Origin: Microvirga makkahensis
GTDB lineage: Bacteria; Pseudomonadota; Alphaproteobacteria; Rhizobiales; Beijerinckiaceae
Direction of reading: 5' to 3'
NCBI RefSeq assembly: GCF_009830105.1
Contig: NZ_WURB01000002.1
Location: 248,001-312,000, forward strand
DNA length: 64,000 bases
The translations under genes were made by a program, and so were the position numbers. How positions within the stretch are numbered: position 1 is the stretch's first letter; every line of letters starts with the position of its first letter. The notes under the pieces are model-generated. The model was not told the origin of the DNA. It saw nothing but the letters and a program-made list of their open reading frames with translations, and ran no database searches. Of the stretch, positions 54,084 to 63,416 are shown in pieces.

Positions 54084-54207
54084 GAACAGGCGGTCAGCTG
54101 CAACAATGGACTAAGCCTCCTGCCCGGGTAGTCCCTGCTCTTGACTTGTGAAAACTTGGGAGCCGACCAGTGCCCCAGCAGAGCACGACCACCTGGATTG
54201 AAATGCT

Positions 54208-54651
54208 ATGCCGCTCCCCTCCCCCATACGGATCCTTTTCGCGGAGGATGAGAGATTCCTGCGGGAACTCCTTACAAAGCAATTGCAGGCCAGGGGCTAC
54301 ATCGTTGAGGCTACCCAGTCAGGCGACGAAGCCCTCGCGATCCTCCAGGCTGGCATCGGGATCGACATTCTTCTGACCGACATCAACATGCCGGGCGCCC
54401 TTGACGGCTGGGCACTGGCGGAACACGCCCGCCATATCCAGCCACGGCTCGGCATCATTTACGCCACGAACGAGTGCCAGGATCCCACCAAGCAGCTGAT
54501 CGACAGCCATTTTGTGGCCAAGCCGTATCAAGTAGAGACCATTGTTGACGCCATCAGCCGGATCGTCTCGCGTCAGAACGGTCCGCAGATTCCGCCTTCG
54601 ACAAGAGATGATTTAAGTCATCCCGGCTTTCCTGGCGCTGTCCCGCAATAG
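54208..54651 (+). CDS. CheY-like single-domain response regulator
   Basis: A 147-residue receiver domain. The acidic group is in ILFAEDERFLRELL, the phosphorylated aspartate in ILLTDINMPGALDGW and the lysine in HFVAKPYQVETIV. A 25-residue Pro/Ser-rich tail follows, with no output domain. It may act by protein contact, for example as a phosphate sink or relay for the nearby hybrid kinase. Its end overlaps the end of the convergent TPR gene by 39 bases. It is divergent from the cpa unit across the palindrome at 54066. Confidence 0.9.
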   Translation: MPLPSPIRILFAEDERFLRELLTKQLQARGYIVEATQSGDEALAILQAGIGIDILLTDINMPGALDGWALAEHARHIQPRLGIIYATNECQDPTKQLIDSHFVAKPYQVETIVDAISRIVSRQNGPQIPPSTRDDLSHPGFPGAVPQ

Positions 54652-55179
54652 TTCCAGGTTATTCAGAAGCGTGAGATTGTCGGGATCTAGCTCAAGCGCC
54701 TTCAGAAAATTGCTGCGGGCTTTTTGGATATCGCCACGTAGCAGGTAGGAATATCCGACATTGTTGAAATACTCGGGACGGTTCCCGACATAACGCGCGG
54801 CGCTCCAATAAGCCCGGTCCGCGAGATCGAAGCGCCGGACCCGGTCATAGGACGCTGCAAGCCCCAGCCATGCTTCCCCGTCAGTCGGTTCTACTTCTAC
54901 GGCCCGCTCATAGTAGCGCGCCGCGTGGCCATAATTCCCTTCGGCAAAGTGGGCCTTCGCGGCGCGGAGCACCTCATCATCGGGATATGGCTCGACGGTC
55001 GCAGGGAGTTCGATCGCTGCCATGGAGTTGCCGAAGCTCGATGGCAATCCCCCGCCCATCGCCGTACACGCGGAAACCAGGAAAGCGACGCCAAGGCAAG
55101 CCAGGAGCGCAAGGCTGGAGCGCCATCCGCTGCGCACGGGATCAATCGGCTGAGTTCTGAAGATTTCCTGATTCGACAA
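54613..55179 (-). CDS. tadD: TPR lipoprotein, TadD-like
   Basis: About 188 residues from TTG 55179, preceded by GAGGG at eight bases; GTG 55188 is an alternative. The signal ends in a lipobox (LGVAFLVSAC). The mature part has about four tetratricopeptide repeats, for example NYGHAARYYERAVEVEPTDGEAWLGLAASY and NNVGYSYLLRGDIQKARSNFLKALELDPDN. TadD proteins are lipoproteins that help the secretin. Here it is the last gene of an operon with a c-di-GMP enzyme and a PAS/XRE regulator, not part of the main tad unit. Confidence 0.85.
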   Translation of the reverse strand: MSNQEIFRTQPIDPVRSGWRSSLALLACLGVAFLVSACTAMGGGLPSSFGNSMAAIELPATVEPYPDDEVLRAAKAHFAEGNYGHAARYYERAVEVEPTDGEAWLGLAASYDRVRRFDLADRAYWSAARYVGNRPEYFNNVGYSYLLRGDIQKARSNFLKALELDPDNLTLLNNLELLRDSARKAGMT

Positions 55180-55190
55180 GACAGGCACCC

Positions 55191-57440
55191 TCAACGTCCA
55201 CGACTCGAAAGCATGACAGCAATCTGCTCTTGAGACAAAGCTGGTGAAAACAGGTAACCCTGCATTTCCCGGCAACCGGCAGCAAAGAGAAGCCGTTCCT
55301 GTTCCTTTGTCTCCACTCCCTCTACCGAAACGGCCAAGCCCATCGCGCGGCCCAAGGAAACCAGAGCCTCAATTATCGCAAGAGCCTCCTGATAGTCCGT
55401 GCCGGCGAGGCTCTGAACGAATGATCGGTCGATTTTTATCTTGTCGACGGCGAACTGTTTCAAGTAGCTCAGGCTTGAATACCCTGTCCCGAAATCGTCG
55501 AGCGCGATACGGAATCCGAATTCCCGCAATGCATTCAAGGTGTCGCAGACTACGTTGTCGTCTTTCAGCAGAATACCTTCTGTAATCTCAAGCTCGAGCT
55601 TTGTTGGATTAACTTGGCACTCTCGTGCGATCTCGATGCAGCGCTCCGCGAATCCGCGCGACCGGATCTGGACCGGTGACAGATTGATGGCGATGGAAAG
55701 ATCCGACCATCGGCGGGATGCAGCGCAGGCCTCCCGAAAAACCCACTCTCCCAGCTCCAAGATCAAGCCTTCATCCTCCGCAATAGGGATGAATTGAGAT
55801 GGAGGGATAAGGCCTCGGGTCGGATGCTCCCATCTCACCAATGCCTCAAGGCCGACGACCCTCTCGTCGACACCAGAGATCAAGGGTTGGAAATAGACCA
55901 TCAATTGGTCTTTCGATAGGAGAGCCCTACGAAGATCATCTTCGATCATGCTTCGCAATTTGATCGTCTCATCCATGATAGGCCCAAAGATACAATAGCG
56001 GTTCCTTCCCTGGCTTTTCGCATGATAGAGCGCGATATCCGCCCTGCGTATGAGTTCAGTTCGATCCATGCTCATCTCGGGAGCCAGAGACACCCCTATG
56101 CTGAGCCCAACAAACATCTGATGGCCCAGCAGATCGAAAGGGGGGCTCACAGCGGTGAGAATATTAGCGCAAAAGGCTTCGATATCCTTCCTGCACCGAG
56201 CCTCGGCCTTGAGGATCGCAAACTCGTCCCCCCCGACTCTCGCGATGGTATCACTGCCACTGATCAGCCCTGAAAGCCTTCGAGCGAATTCCCTGATGAG
56301 CGCATCCCCCGCTTGATGACCGAACGTATCGTTGACATGCTTGAAGCGGTCGAGGTCGAGCAACAGCACGGCTAGCTTTTCACCTCGTCTCACGCGAACA
56401 AGCGCTTGTTCCATCCGCTCTTCAAAGAGCGCGCGGTTCGGCAGGCCCGTCAACACATCATGGGCCGCGAGATGTTGCGCATGAGCTTCACTTGCCTGAA
56501 GCTCGAGGGTTGCACGCCGAAGCCGCCGGGTCAGCAGAAGCATCGCTGCAACCACCATGACAAGGACGATGACCGCAGCAGGCAGGAGAATTCTCAGGAT
56601 CCTTGTTCCAGGAAGTTCCGGCGACCACACGAAGTAGCAGAGGATCGAGCCGTCCTCGGCGTGCAGGGGAACTGATTGCTCATTGCCCGATGCCGTATCA
56701 GTCCGGGAGAACCGTGGCGCCTCGATCAGGTTCTCTTCGGAAAGCTCTTTAAGGAATCGGCCATCGAGATAGCGGATGCTGACAATGAGGAACTCCAAGC
56801 CGGATTGTTGAACCACTACCGCGGTGGACGGCTTGAACTTCATCGCGCTGGCCACAACCGGCCGCCCGTTCAAGTCCAGAAAATGAGCGTGAGCCTCGAC
56901 ACGCTCATCTGCTACGCCTCCCAAGGTTTCCAGGCCCTCTTCAATCTCGTGGGCTTGCCGGCCGCGCACACTATCGATGATGTGGTGAAGACTGGCGCGA
57001 GCCTCTTCGAACTTGGTGGCCGGAGCTCTAATTCCCTCCGCCATTGCATAGACTGGTTCGTCATGGGGGGTCAGGATATAGACCTCGTCATGGCCGAACA
57101 GCCGATATAGCCAGGTACCAATCTCGTCATCGACCCACTGCCAGTTTGTGGTCGGGCTGTTGAGTTCCTGGACGGCCTGATCCCAGATGGCGATCGTCTG
57201 TTGCTCCTTCACGAGATTACTGACGCTGCTGCCGATCGCATGGCGCACCATTCGAATCTGACGCTCGGCAGAGACGGAATTGCTTTCGTGCGCGGCCCAG
57301 AAGAGTGCAGTCACCGTGAAAGTTATTGCCAGAACCACTACGGCTCCGACAGGCAGCAGAATTTTCGTGGAGAAACGCCAGTTCTGACGTGCCCTTGAAA
57401 TGCGACCAGCTTGTCTCGTCTCTACGGCGATGACTGCCAT
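55191..57440 (-). CDS. CHASE4-like GGDEF-EAL c-di-GMP enzyme
   Basis: About 749 residues from ATG 57440. A first membrane helix (ILLPVGAVVVLAITFTVTALFW) and a second (RILRILLPAAVIVLVMVVAAMLLL) enclose a periplasmic region that resembles CHASE4 (IAIWDQAVQ, W-rich WQWVDDEIGTWLYRLFGHD). The GGDEF domain has an intact active site, ARVGGDEFAIL. The EAL domain has GLEALVRWEHPTRGLI, ELEITEG and DDFGTGYSSLSYL, so both synthesis and breakdown of c-di-GMP look possible. The start follows the stop of the PAS/XRE gene by four bases; the TPR lipoprotein follows. Confidence 0.93.
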   Translation of the reverse strand: MAVIAVETRQAGRISRARQNWRFSTKILLPVGAVVVLAITFTVTALFWAAHESNSVSAERQIRMVRHAIGSSVSNLVKEQQTIAIWDQAVQELNSPTTNWQWVDDEIGTWLYRLFGHDEVYILTPHDEPVYAMAEGIRAPATKFEEARASLHHIIDSVRGRQAHEIEEGLETLGGVADERVEAHAHFLDLNGRPVVASAMKFKPSTAVVVQQSGLEFLIVSIRYLDGRFLKELSEENLIEAPRFSRTDTASGNEQSVPLHAEDGSILCYFVWSPELPGTRILRILLPAAVIVLVMVVAAMLLLTRRLRRATLELQASEAHAQHLAAHDVLTGLPNRALFEERMEQALVRVRRGEKLAVLLLDLDRFKHVNDTFGHQAGDALIREFARRLSGLISGSDTIARVGGDEFAILKAEARCRKDIEAFCANILTAVSPPFDLLGHQMFVGLSIGVSLAPEMSMDRTELIRRADIALYHAKSQGRNRYCIFGPIMDETIKLRSMIEDDLRRALLSKDQLMVYFQPLISGVDERVVGLEALVRWEHPTRGLIPPSQFIPIAEDEGLILELGEWVFREACAASRRWSDLSIAINLSPVQIRSRGFAERCIEIARECQVNPTKLELEITEGILLKDDNVVCDTLNALREFGFRIALDDFGTGYSSLSYLKQFAVDKIKIDRSFVQSLAGTDYQEALAIIEALVSLGRAMGLAVSVEGVETKEQERLLFAAGCREMQGYLFSPALSQEQIAVMLSSRGR

Positions 57441-57444
57441 GATT

Positions 57445-59316
57445 TCAACCGGCAGCAGATAGATGGTTCGTATCGGGCCTTTCGTCAATCCCGTGGACAG
57501 GTGCCACGGTTCTCCTCCCGTCAGGTGTTACCGAAAACCCGACTCCGGCTTGTTCGAGTGCACTGCGAACTGCGGCGAACATGCGGGCATCGTGGCTTTG
57601 CGCCTCTTCGATCCTGCGGACCGTTGATACAGAAACCCCCGATGCCTCGGCGAGCTCACGCGCAGACCATCCAAGAATGGCCCGAGCAGCCCGTATTTGC
57701 CAGGGGAGGAGCCGACCTGCCGCGGAATCCTGGCACTTCGTATCCCGAGGAGCATCCGTCAAAACCCTGCTCTTTTCTGGGAGCACGACCTTTATTTTGT
57801 GACATGCCCCGATCCATTCCCGGCATGTACCGTCCTGAGCAAGGACGGGAGCAATGCGCATTCTCATCCAATGGTATGCTCCATCCCTGTCACGCACGCG
57901 GCATTCGAATACCTGGCACGACCTTTCATCTATGACATGTTCCAAGCTATCGCGTGTCCGTTCGCGGTCAGCCGGGTGGATTGCGTTCAGCCAACCCCAG
58001 CCGCGGATCTGGTCAATCCGCAGACCCGTGAATTCACGCCATTCCGGCATGTCTGCGACCTTGCCTTCAGGACCAGCAGACCAAACGATGTCTCCCGCGA
58101 CCCCTTGTAGAGCACGATGCCGTTCCTCCAGCTCGCGAAGAGCGCTCGTTGTCTTCTCGTAAGCGGCCTCTGTTTCCCTGCAGCGGCCCTCCGCCATCTT
58201 TTGCGAGGTGATGTCGAGCGTCACCCCAATGATGCGATTGGAGCCTTTACGTACACTCCGCAAGAGACTTCCACTCGAGTAAAGCCACTTGAGGTTGCTG
58301 TTTGGGTCAATGATTCGATACAGGATCTGCAACCGAGAACCTGTCTCCAGCATGGCTTCTAGTGCACGCTTCACCGATGAGCGGTCGTCGGGATGTATAC
58401 GGGCGAAGAATTCGCTGGCCGGGCCCGACCCCATCCCATGAATATCGGTCGAGTTAGCTGAACGCGTGATATGGCCCCTCTCATGATCATAGTCCCAAGT
58501 GGCCATGCGGGCCCCTTCAAGTGCCAGACGGAGACGTTCCTCGTTGATCCTTAGAGCTTCTTGAGCTTCGCGCCACCTATGAATGTCTTCGCTTGAACCG
58601 ACCCATTCACGCACGGATCCATCGGCGTTTTTGATCGGGACCATCTTCGTGATGAGCCAACGGTACTCACCGGTGCGGTGACGAGCGCGATAGCTGAATT
58701 GAGTGCTGCAGCCGATCCTGATGGCATCACGCCAAGTCGCCGACACCGCATCGGCGTCCTCGGGATGAATAGCATCAAGCCATCCAAAGTTGCGCGCCTC
58801 CTCCTCGCTCTGTCCAGTGAATTCGCACCAATATTCAGCCTCAAAGATCTCACCTTCCGGACTGGCGCGCCACTGACCGAGAGAGTTTGCTCTTACCAGC
58901 GCCTCGTATCGAGCCTCCCTTGTTGCCAGTTCGAACTGCGCTTCCCGTAGATCTGTGACATCGATCAGCATCCCCGATGCCCAAGCCAGCTTTCCGCTCT
59001 CGTCGTGGAATGCCTCGCCCAGACTGGTCACCCACCTTACAGTGTCGTCGGGCCGTATGATGCGGAATGCTGCGCTGAGCGTCTGCCCGGAGTGCGCCAT
59101 GAAGCTTATCGCCTCTGCGGCTCGTCGATCGTCAGGATGAATTCGGCTGACGAAAAATTCATATGAGGGCGGGACCGACCCGGGCTCCAACCCCAACAGC
59201 CTGAATACCGCGTCTGACCAAGTCACGGCGCCGGAGAGGAAATCCCACTCCCAAGCCCCGGCAGGTGTCAGCTTTGCTAGATCGCGCAGATACATCATGT
59301 CATTCAGCTCCGACAT
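57445..59316 (-). CDS. Four-PAS sensor fused to an XRE-type DNA-binding domain
   Basis: A 623-residue cytoplasmic protein. Four PAS/PAC units follow each other (about residues 10-125, 130-255, 262-380 and 395-510), each with a W-x-(D/E) opening and IHP-(D/E)-D or IHPAD motif plus a PAC end such as REWVGSSEDI. The C-terminal part (about 545-600) is a Cro/CI-type helix-turn-helix, LLPWQIRAARAILGWSARELAEASGVSVSTVRRIEEAQ. There is no kinase, GGDEF or membrane segment. It therefore looks like a one-component sensor that turns a ligand or redox signal straight into DNA binding. It is the first gene of an operon with the GGDEF-EAL enzyme and TPR lipoprotein. Confidence 0.88.
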   Translation of the reverse strand: MSELNDMMYLRDLAKLTPAGAWEWDFLSGAVTWSDAVFRLLGLEPGSVPPSYEFFVSRIHPDDRRAAEAISFMAHSGQTLSAAFRIIRPDDTVRWVTSLGEAFHDESGKLAWASGMLIDVTDLREAQFELATREARYEALVRANSLGQWRASPEGEIFEAEYWCEFTGQSEEEARNFGWLDAIHPEDADAVSATWRDAIRIGCSTQFSYRARHRTGEYRWLITKMVPIKNADGSVREWVGSSEDIHRWREAQEALRINEERLRLALEGARMATWDYDHERGHITRSANSTDIHGMGSGPASEFFARIHPDDRSSVKRALEAMLETGSRLQILYRIIDPNSNLKWLYSSGSLLRSVRKGSNRIIGVTLDITSQKMAEGRCRETEAAYEKTTSALRELEERHRALQGVAGDIVWSAGPEGKVADMPEWREFTGLRIDQIRGWGWLNAIHPADRERTRDSLEHVIDERSCQVFECRVRDRDGAYHWMRMRIAPVLAQDGTCREWIGACHKIKVVLPEKSRVLTDAPRDTKCQDSAAGRLLPWQIRAARAILGWSARELAEASGVSVSTVRRIEEAQSHDARMFAAVRSALEQAGVGFSVTPDGRRTVAPVHGIDERPDTNHLSAAG

Positions 59317-59902
59317 CTCTGCCTATACTCGACGCCCAGAACCGAAATGCCTTCGGAAACTCCTCTCTTTCGAAACAAGGATGAACCCATCTTCTGAAGT
59401 AGTAACCCACTAGAGTTGAACTGCCGTAAATCAGCAGACTTTCAAGCCTGACAACAGGATGAAAAGGGTCGCGGCGGATTAGTTTTAGCTCAGATTGACC
59501 GATTGAGCCATCATATCCATGCCATAGAGCGAAATTCATTCAGAGAGGTTGCCCAGGCACTGAACGCATCTCCATTACATTAAGACGCTATTGCCCGAGT
59601 ACCTCGCTTTGAATACGAATCCTGCGGCGTTGACGGCCATATGTAAGTTCGGACGTGCCAAATGTTCACTATTTAAAAACTAAAGCATTGCAAAGACCTT
59701 CTAGAACCCGAGAGCGTTTTGATCTCCGATATCGCGGGTTGACATCACCAGTCAGCCTTGCGGGCACATTTTACTCCGAGCGCAACGGACGATGAAATAT
59801 TTCGAATGCTAGGACGAAACCCCACTTGCTGGGCATCGTTGTGATAAAAGGCCTGCGGCCTACCGACATTATTCCGTAATTTCCATCGACAAACACCCGC
59901 CG
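59317..59902. promoter_or_regulatory. Intergenic region with possible EcfG-type promoter
   Basis: A 586-base region between the divergent PAS/XRE and DUF6894 genes. On the plus strand GAAAC (59816-59820), a 16-base spacer and CGTT (59837-59840) match the EcfG general-stress promoter (GGAAC-16/17-CGTT) with one mismatch, 63 bases before the DUF6894 start. The rest is unusually AT-rich for this window and holds no supported gene. Confidence 0.45.
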
Positions 59903-60166
59903 ATGCACTGCTTCTTTCATCTCGTAAATGCAAATGACATCATCGTCGACAACACCGGAGTCGACGTTGCCGATCTTACCACCGCAAGAAGCCTCGCTCT
60001 GGAGGCGATTGAGGATTTGAAGCGGGAAAATCCAGGAGATTCAGACGACTGGGAAGGCTGGAGCCTTGCCATCACGGACGTCGCGGGACGTGTTCTATCG
60101 TCCATAAGCCTAGATCCCGCAACAGAGTTTCGCGCCCGTCCTCGCCGGAGACAACTCGCGAGCTGA
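59903..60166 (+). CDS. DUF6894-family small protein
   Basis: An 87-residue protein. HCFFHLVNANDIIVDNTGVDVADLTTARSLALEAIEDLKRE has the usual DUF6894 pattern: an aromatic strand, a D-x-x-G turn and an (A/E)AR helix. The end is basic (RARPRRRQLAS). The function of the family is unknown. It lies 16 bases before a NepR-like gene, which has its own strong ribosome site, so the two form a pair probably made from one stress promoter. Confidence 0.7.
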   Translation: MHCFFHLVNANDIIVDNTGVDVADLTTARSLALEAIEDLKRENPGDSDDWEGWSLAITDVAGRVLSSISLDPATEFRARPRRRQLAS

Positions 60167-60182
60167 TGAAGGAGCCCCTCTC

Positions 60183-60386
60183 GTGCTGGCAGATGAGAGC
60201 ATATGGAGTCGGGGGGTGTACACACCCCGTCCCATCGCCTTTGTCGATCTTCTGGACGTGCTAGGCCAACAACTGGCAGTCGAGTACAATGAAATATTGG
60301 AGACGCCCTTTCCTGAAAGCCTAATGTATCTGGTGCGGCAGCTGTCACCGGAGCAGAGCGTATCGCCACACCAGAGTGAGAAATGA
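60183..60386 (+). CDS. NepR-like anti-sigma factor
   Basis: A 67-residue protein starting with GTG 60183, with AAGGAG eight bases upstream. The core VLGQQLAVEYNEILETPFPESLMYLVRQLSPEQ matches the NepR helix pattern (L-G-x-x-L-x-x-x-Y-(D/N)-E-(I/L)-x-x-x-P-x-P-(D/E)-x-(F/L)-x-x-L-(L/V)-x-x-L). NepR proteins bind and inhibit the EcfG sigma factor until PhyR-P pulls them away. No ecfG or phyR is in this window, so it is likely an extra paralogue. It is too divergent to be sure it binds EcfG. Confidence 0.65.
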   Translation: MLADESIWSRGVYTPRPIAFVDLLDVLGQQLAVEYNEILETPFPESLMYLVRQLSPEQSVSPHQSEK

Positions 60387-61267
60387 TGGAAGTGCAGGAG
60401 CATCTATTCCAATAACCTAGTTTCCGCACATCGATCTGTTCACCTGACCGCCTGCCGGTCAACTACTCCAATCCACCATCTCTTTTGCTTAACCTTGGCC
60501 GATTCGAGGAGCGCGGCTGTTCAGGGAGGCGCTTCCATGTCGCTGCGCAAGAATTGCCGCTTAGTGGGCTGACGCAGAACGCCTATTAGGTTTTGCGACA
60601 CCTTCGGAGGATCCCGCAAACCGCCAAATGGGTTTGAACGTCTTTTACCATGCTTGCCCGCCTCCAGCACGGCGACGGCACGAAATCATGATCCAAATGC
60701 ATGCCCCATATGCAAAAATCGACATGCCGCATTGCAGCAAGAATCTATAGCCCCGCTTTGGAAAAGGGCACGCGCCTCTTACCCTGTTAAAGTTGCCAGA
60801 CGCTCATGATCATTCTCAACGCACTACGTTTCATACGGCTTCTCTTGGCCGATATTCCTGACGTGCAGAAGACCATCAAAACACGTTACCCAAGGCTGCG
60901 GAATGATCACGCGTGGTAAGACAGGAACGGTCCAGAGAGCGTGACCCTCCTAGAGAGGGCCAACGTCATCAGATGTGATCGATGACCCGGCACAGAACTC
61001 CCTTTAGCAAGAAAATTCCATGAATCAGTGAGCCATTCCGGCCGACGCGCGCACTAAACGCGATGGGCCGCATTGTGCTCTCTTTCAGCCTGCTGGATGG
61101 CTGGACCGCAAGTCCAGACTTGGAGACCTGCTACTGCTAAGCTTGCCACTGCGCCGCAAAGCAAATACCTATATTCAGGTTGCCGCTTTCAGATAGCCGC
61201 AGCAGGTGACCGGACGCTCAAAGCGGACGCTGTTCCAGCCGCTCGCGATCTGGAACGGGAGGATGCT
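60387..61267. other. Long intergenic region without a supported gene
   Basis: About 880 bases follow the NepR-like gene. Short frames exist on both strands, but none has a ribosome site or recognisable sequence. No tRNA, terminator with T-tract or transposase remnant could be supported. Promoters for the CBS-BON gene must lie in its right part. Confidence 0.4.
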
Positions 61268-61957
61268 ATGTTAACCGCCGCCGATGTGATGACCACCAAC
61301 GTCATCAGCGTGTCGCCCGAGACGCTCGTTCAAGATATTGCGAAATTGCTTTATGCACATCGTATCAGCGGCCTGCCCGTTGTTGACGCTGAACAACGCA
61401 TCGTAGGCATCGTCAGCGAAGGAGATCTCATCAGGCATGTCGAAGCCGTCGGTCAGCCACGCAGGTCCTGGTGGCTCACGCTATTCTCGGATGACAGCGC
61501 GTTGGCGCGGGACTATGCGAAGATTCACGGTCGCACGGCCCGGGATGTCATGACGGCGAAAGTCATAACAGTCGACGGAGCGACGCCGCTTGTCGAGATC
61601 GCTATGCTTATGGAGCGCCATAGGATCAAGCGCGTTCCCGTTCTGAATGAAGGCAAACTGATCGGTATCGTGACTCGAAGCAACCTTCTCCAGGCACTTG
61701 CGACTGCCGATGTCCAGAAAGCGGTGAGTGCTGAGGACAGCGCCATTCGCGAACGGCTCACCGAGGAACTCAGGGCGCAGCCTTGGTTCCGCTTCTCGAT
61801 GACAAACGTCGTGGTCAAGGATGGAACTGTCCATCTTTTCGGTCTCGTCCGAACAGACGATGAGCGGAACGCCCTCCGGGTCGCCGCTGGGAACATAGCC
61901 GGTGTGAAGTCAGTCGAGGACCATTTGAAGCGCTGGGCCCCCGTGAACGACCTTTAG
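61268..61957 (+). CDS. CBS-CBS-BON domain protein
   Basis: A 229-residue soluble protein from ATG 61268 with GGGAGG just upstream. Two CBS units (MLTAADVMTTNVISVSPETLVQDIAKLLYAHRISGLPVVD with IVGIVSEGDLIRH, and ARDVMTAKVITVDGATPLVEIAMLMERHRIKRVPVL) form a nucleotide-sensing module. A BON domain follows (IRERLTEELRAQPW, NVVVKDGTVHLFGLVRTDDER, VKSVEDHL). Such proteins are common in rhizobia and are often stress-induced. The exact role is unknown; binding of adenine nucleotides is the usual inference. Confidence 0.9.
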   Translation: MLTAADVMTTNVISVSPETLVQDIAKLLYAHRISGLPVVDAEQRIVGIVSEGDLIRHVEAVGQPRRSWWLTLFSDDSALARDYAKIHGRTARDVMTAKVITVDGATPLVEIAMLMERHRIKRVPVLNEGKLIGIVTRSNLLQALATADVQKAVSAEDSAIRERLTEELRAQPWFRFSMTNVVVKDGTVHLFGLVRTDDERNALRVAAGNIAGVKSVEDHLKRWAPVNDL

Positions 61958-62065
61958 AACTTGCCTCTTTGAGCGTCTGCAGACTGCAGGGACTCAGCAC
62001 GTATGCGAGACAATCAGAAGCCCGCTTCGTGAAGCAAGGGCGATCCTCTTAAGCGGCCTTCCAGC

Positions 62066-63178
62066 TCAAGAGTGCTTGAGGATCGTGAATGCCGGTCCAG
62101 CGCCGACCATGACAAGAACAACCCGAATGATGTGATGAGTGGCAACGAACGCCACGTCGATGCCCAACGATAGGGCCACGAGGCTCATCTCAGCCAAGCC
62201 GCCAGGCGAATAGGCCAGGGTGAGAGGAACAAAATCGTAAGTGGAAACGTAACTGATCCCACTGGCGAAAAGGAAAGTGATCGTCAGCAGAATGAAGGTC
62301 GATCCTATCGATATGACCAGAATACGTATGATTTCGCGTGGCGATGTTCCGGCGAAACGGCATCCGATCGTGGTTCCAAGAACGACCTGAGCCACGTTGA
62401 CGATTTCGTAGGAAGGCACGAAGTGCGTCCACCCGAGCATGTGAACAGCAGCGCTCACCAGCATGGGACCCAGGAGAAGTCTGGCCGGCAGCCGCAGGAT
62501 CTTGCCGATGATCGCACCGGCGACCACGCTCGATGCGAGCCATGCGTGACTGGTCCACGGCGCATCCAACACTGACAGACCAAGTTGAGGGCGCGCCCCA
62601 AGAGCAACTCCGCTGATGAGCTGCATCAGGAATGGCAATGTGAGGACTACGAGAAGCACACGGGCCGAGTGGACGAGAGCAATCTTACCTGCATCGCCGC
62701 CCTTGGTCTCGCCCAGGATCACCATCTCGACAAGACCGCCCGGCATTCCCGCAAAGAAGGCTGTTGGAACATCGAACCCGGCAACGCGCCGGAAATAAGT
62801 CACACAGACAGCACCGCTGACGATAACAAATCCCGCAAGACCAATTACGGTCGGGCCCCAGGTCGCGATGTTTCCGATGGTTTGCGAGGTAAAACCTGTT
62901 CCCAGCATGACCCCGATGACCATGGTCATCGGAGGGCGAATGATCGCGGGAGCCCCGATCGGTACTCGCAGGACAGCTGCGACCGTGCATGCCGTCATGG
63001 AGCCCAGCATCCATGGCAAGGGCAAGCCTAAACGAGCGAACAGCCATCCGCCAAACGTTCCAAGGACTATGGCTGCAAGGAACCGTCCGTATCCGAACTG
63101 AGCAGGCGAAAAGCTCCGCATCCAGGACCGCGAAGTGTCCGTGAGCTTTCTGATGACGATCTCAACACCCGAGTTCAC
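62066..63178 (-). CDS. AbrB-family membrane protein
   Basis: A 370-residue membrane protein starting with GTG 63178, with about ten helices in two repeats. The motifs GLPLPWMLGSMTACTVAAVLR, FAGMPGGLVEMVILGE and LAYSPGGLAEMSLVALSLG are repeated PGG-(L)-x-EM signatures of the AbrB/ammonia monooxygenase-like transporter family (DUF-type, not the AbrB DNA-binding protein). Its substrate is unknown. It is divergent from or unrelated to the CBS gene and may form a unit with the YeiH-family gene, which ends 238 bases upstream. Confidence 0.85.
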   Translation of the reverse strand: MNSGVEIVIRKLTDTSRSWMRSFSPAQFGYGRFLAAIVLGTFGGWLFARLGLPLPWMLGSMTACTVAAVLRVPIGAPAIIRPPMTMVIGVMLGTGFTSQTIGNIATWGPTVIGLAGFVIVSGAVCVTYFRRVAGFDVPTAFFAGMPGGLVEMVILGETKGGDAGKIALVHSARVLLVVLTLPFLMQLISGVALGARPQLGLSVLDAPWTSHAWLASSVVAGAIIGKILRLPARLLLGPMLVSAAVHMLGWTHFVPSYEIVNVAQVVLGTTIGCRFAGTSPREIIRILVISIGSTFILLTITFLFASGISYVSTYDFVPLTLAYSPGGLAEMSLVALSLGIDVAFVATHHIIRVVLVMVGAGPAFTILKHS

Positions 63179-63416
63179 CTGCCGAGGCTCTTTCTCTTCT
63201 TCCCTTGCAGGGAACGTCTAGCCGAAGGTCGTGGTGTTCACAACGCCGCTTCGTTCTCCTGCGTGAACGCGGTTTGTGGATCCCGGCTGCGCAACCCCGA
63301 TGAAGGATCCTGACCTAGCCATGAAAAGCCCAGAAGTTCGCACGCAACTCTTCCAGAAGCCCTGTGACGGCGCCGACCGAAGCGCAGGAGAGGCGTCGAC
63401 AGGTAGAGGAGAGCTT

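Noticed and set aside
54084..54106. Longer CpaA start at 54106
   Set aside because: It would run through the 18-bp palindrome and the paired boxes and adds sequence unlike prepilin peptidases; ATG 53959 fits the family.
60387..61267. tRNA, small RNA or transposase remnant in the long gap before the CBS-BON gene
   Set aside because: No TPsiC-like sequence, strong hairpin with T-tract or transposase motif could be recognised.
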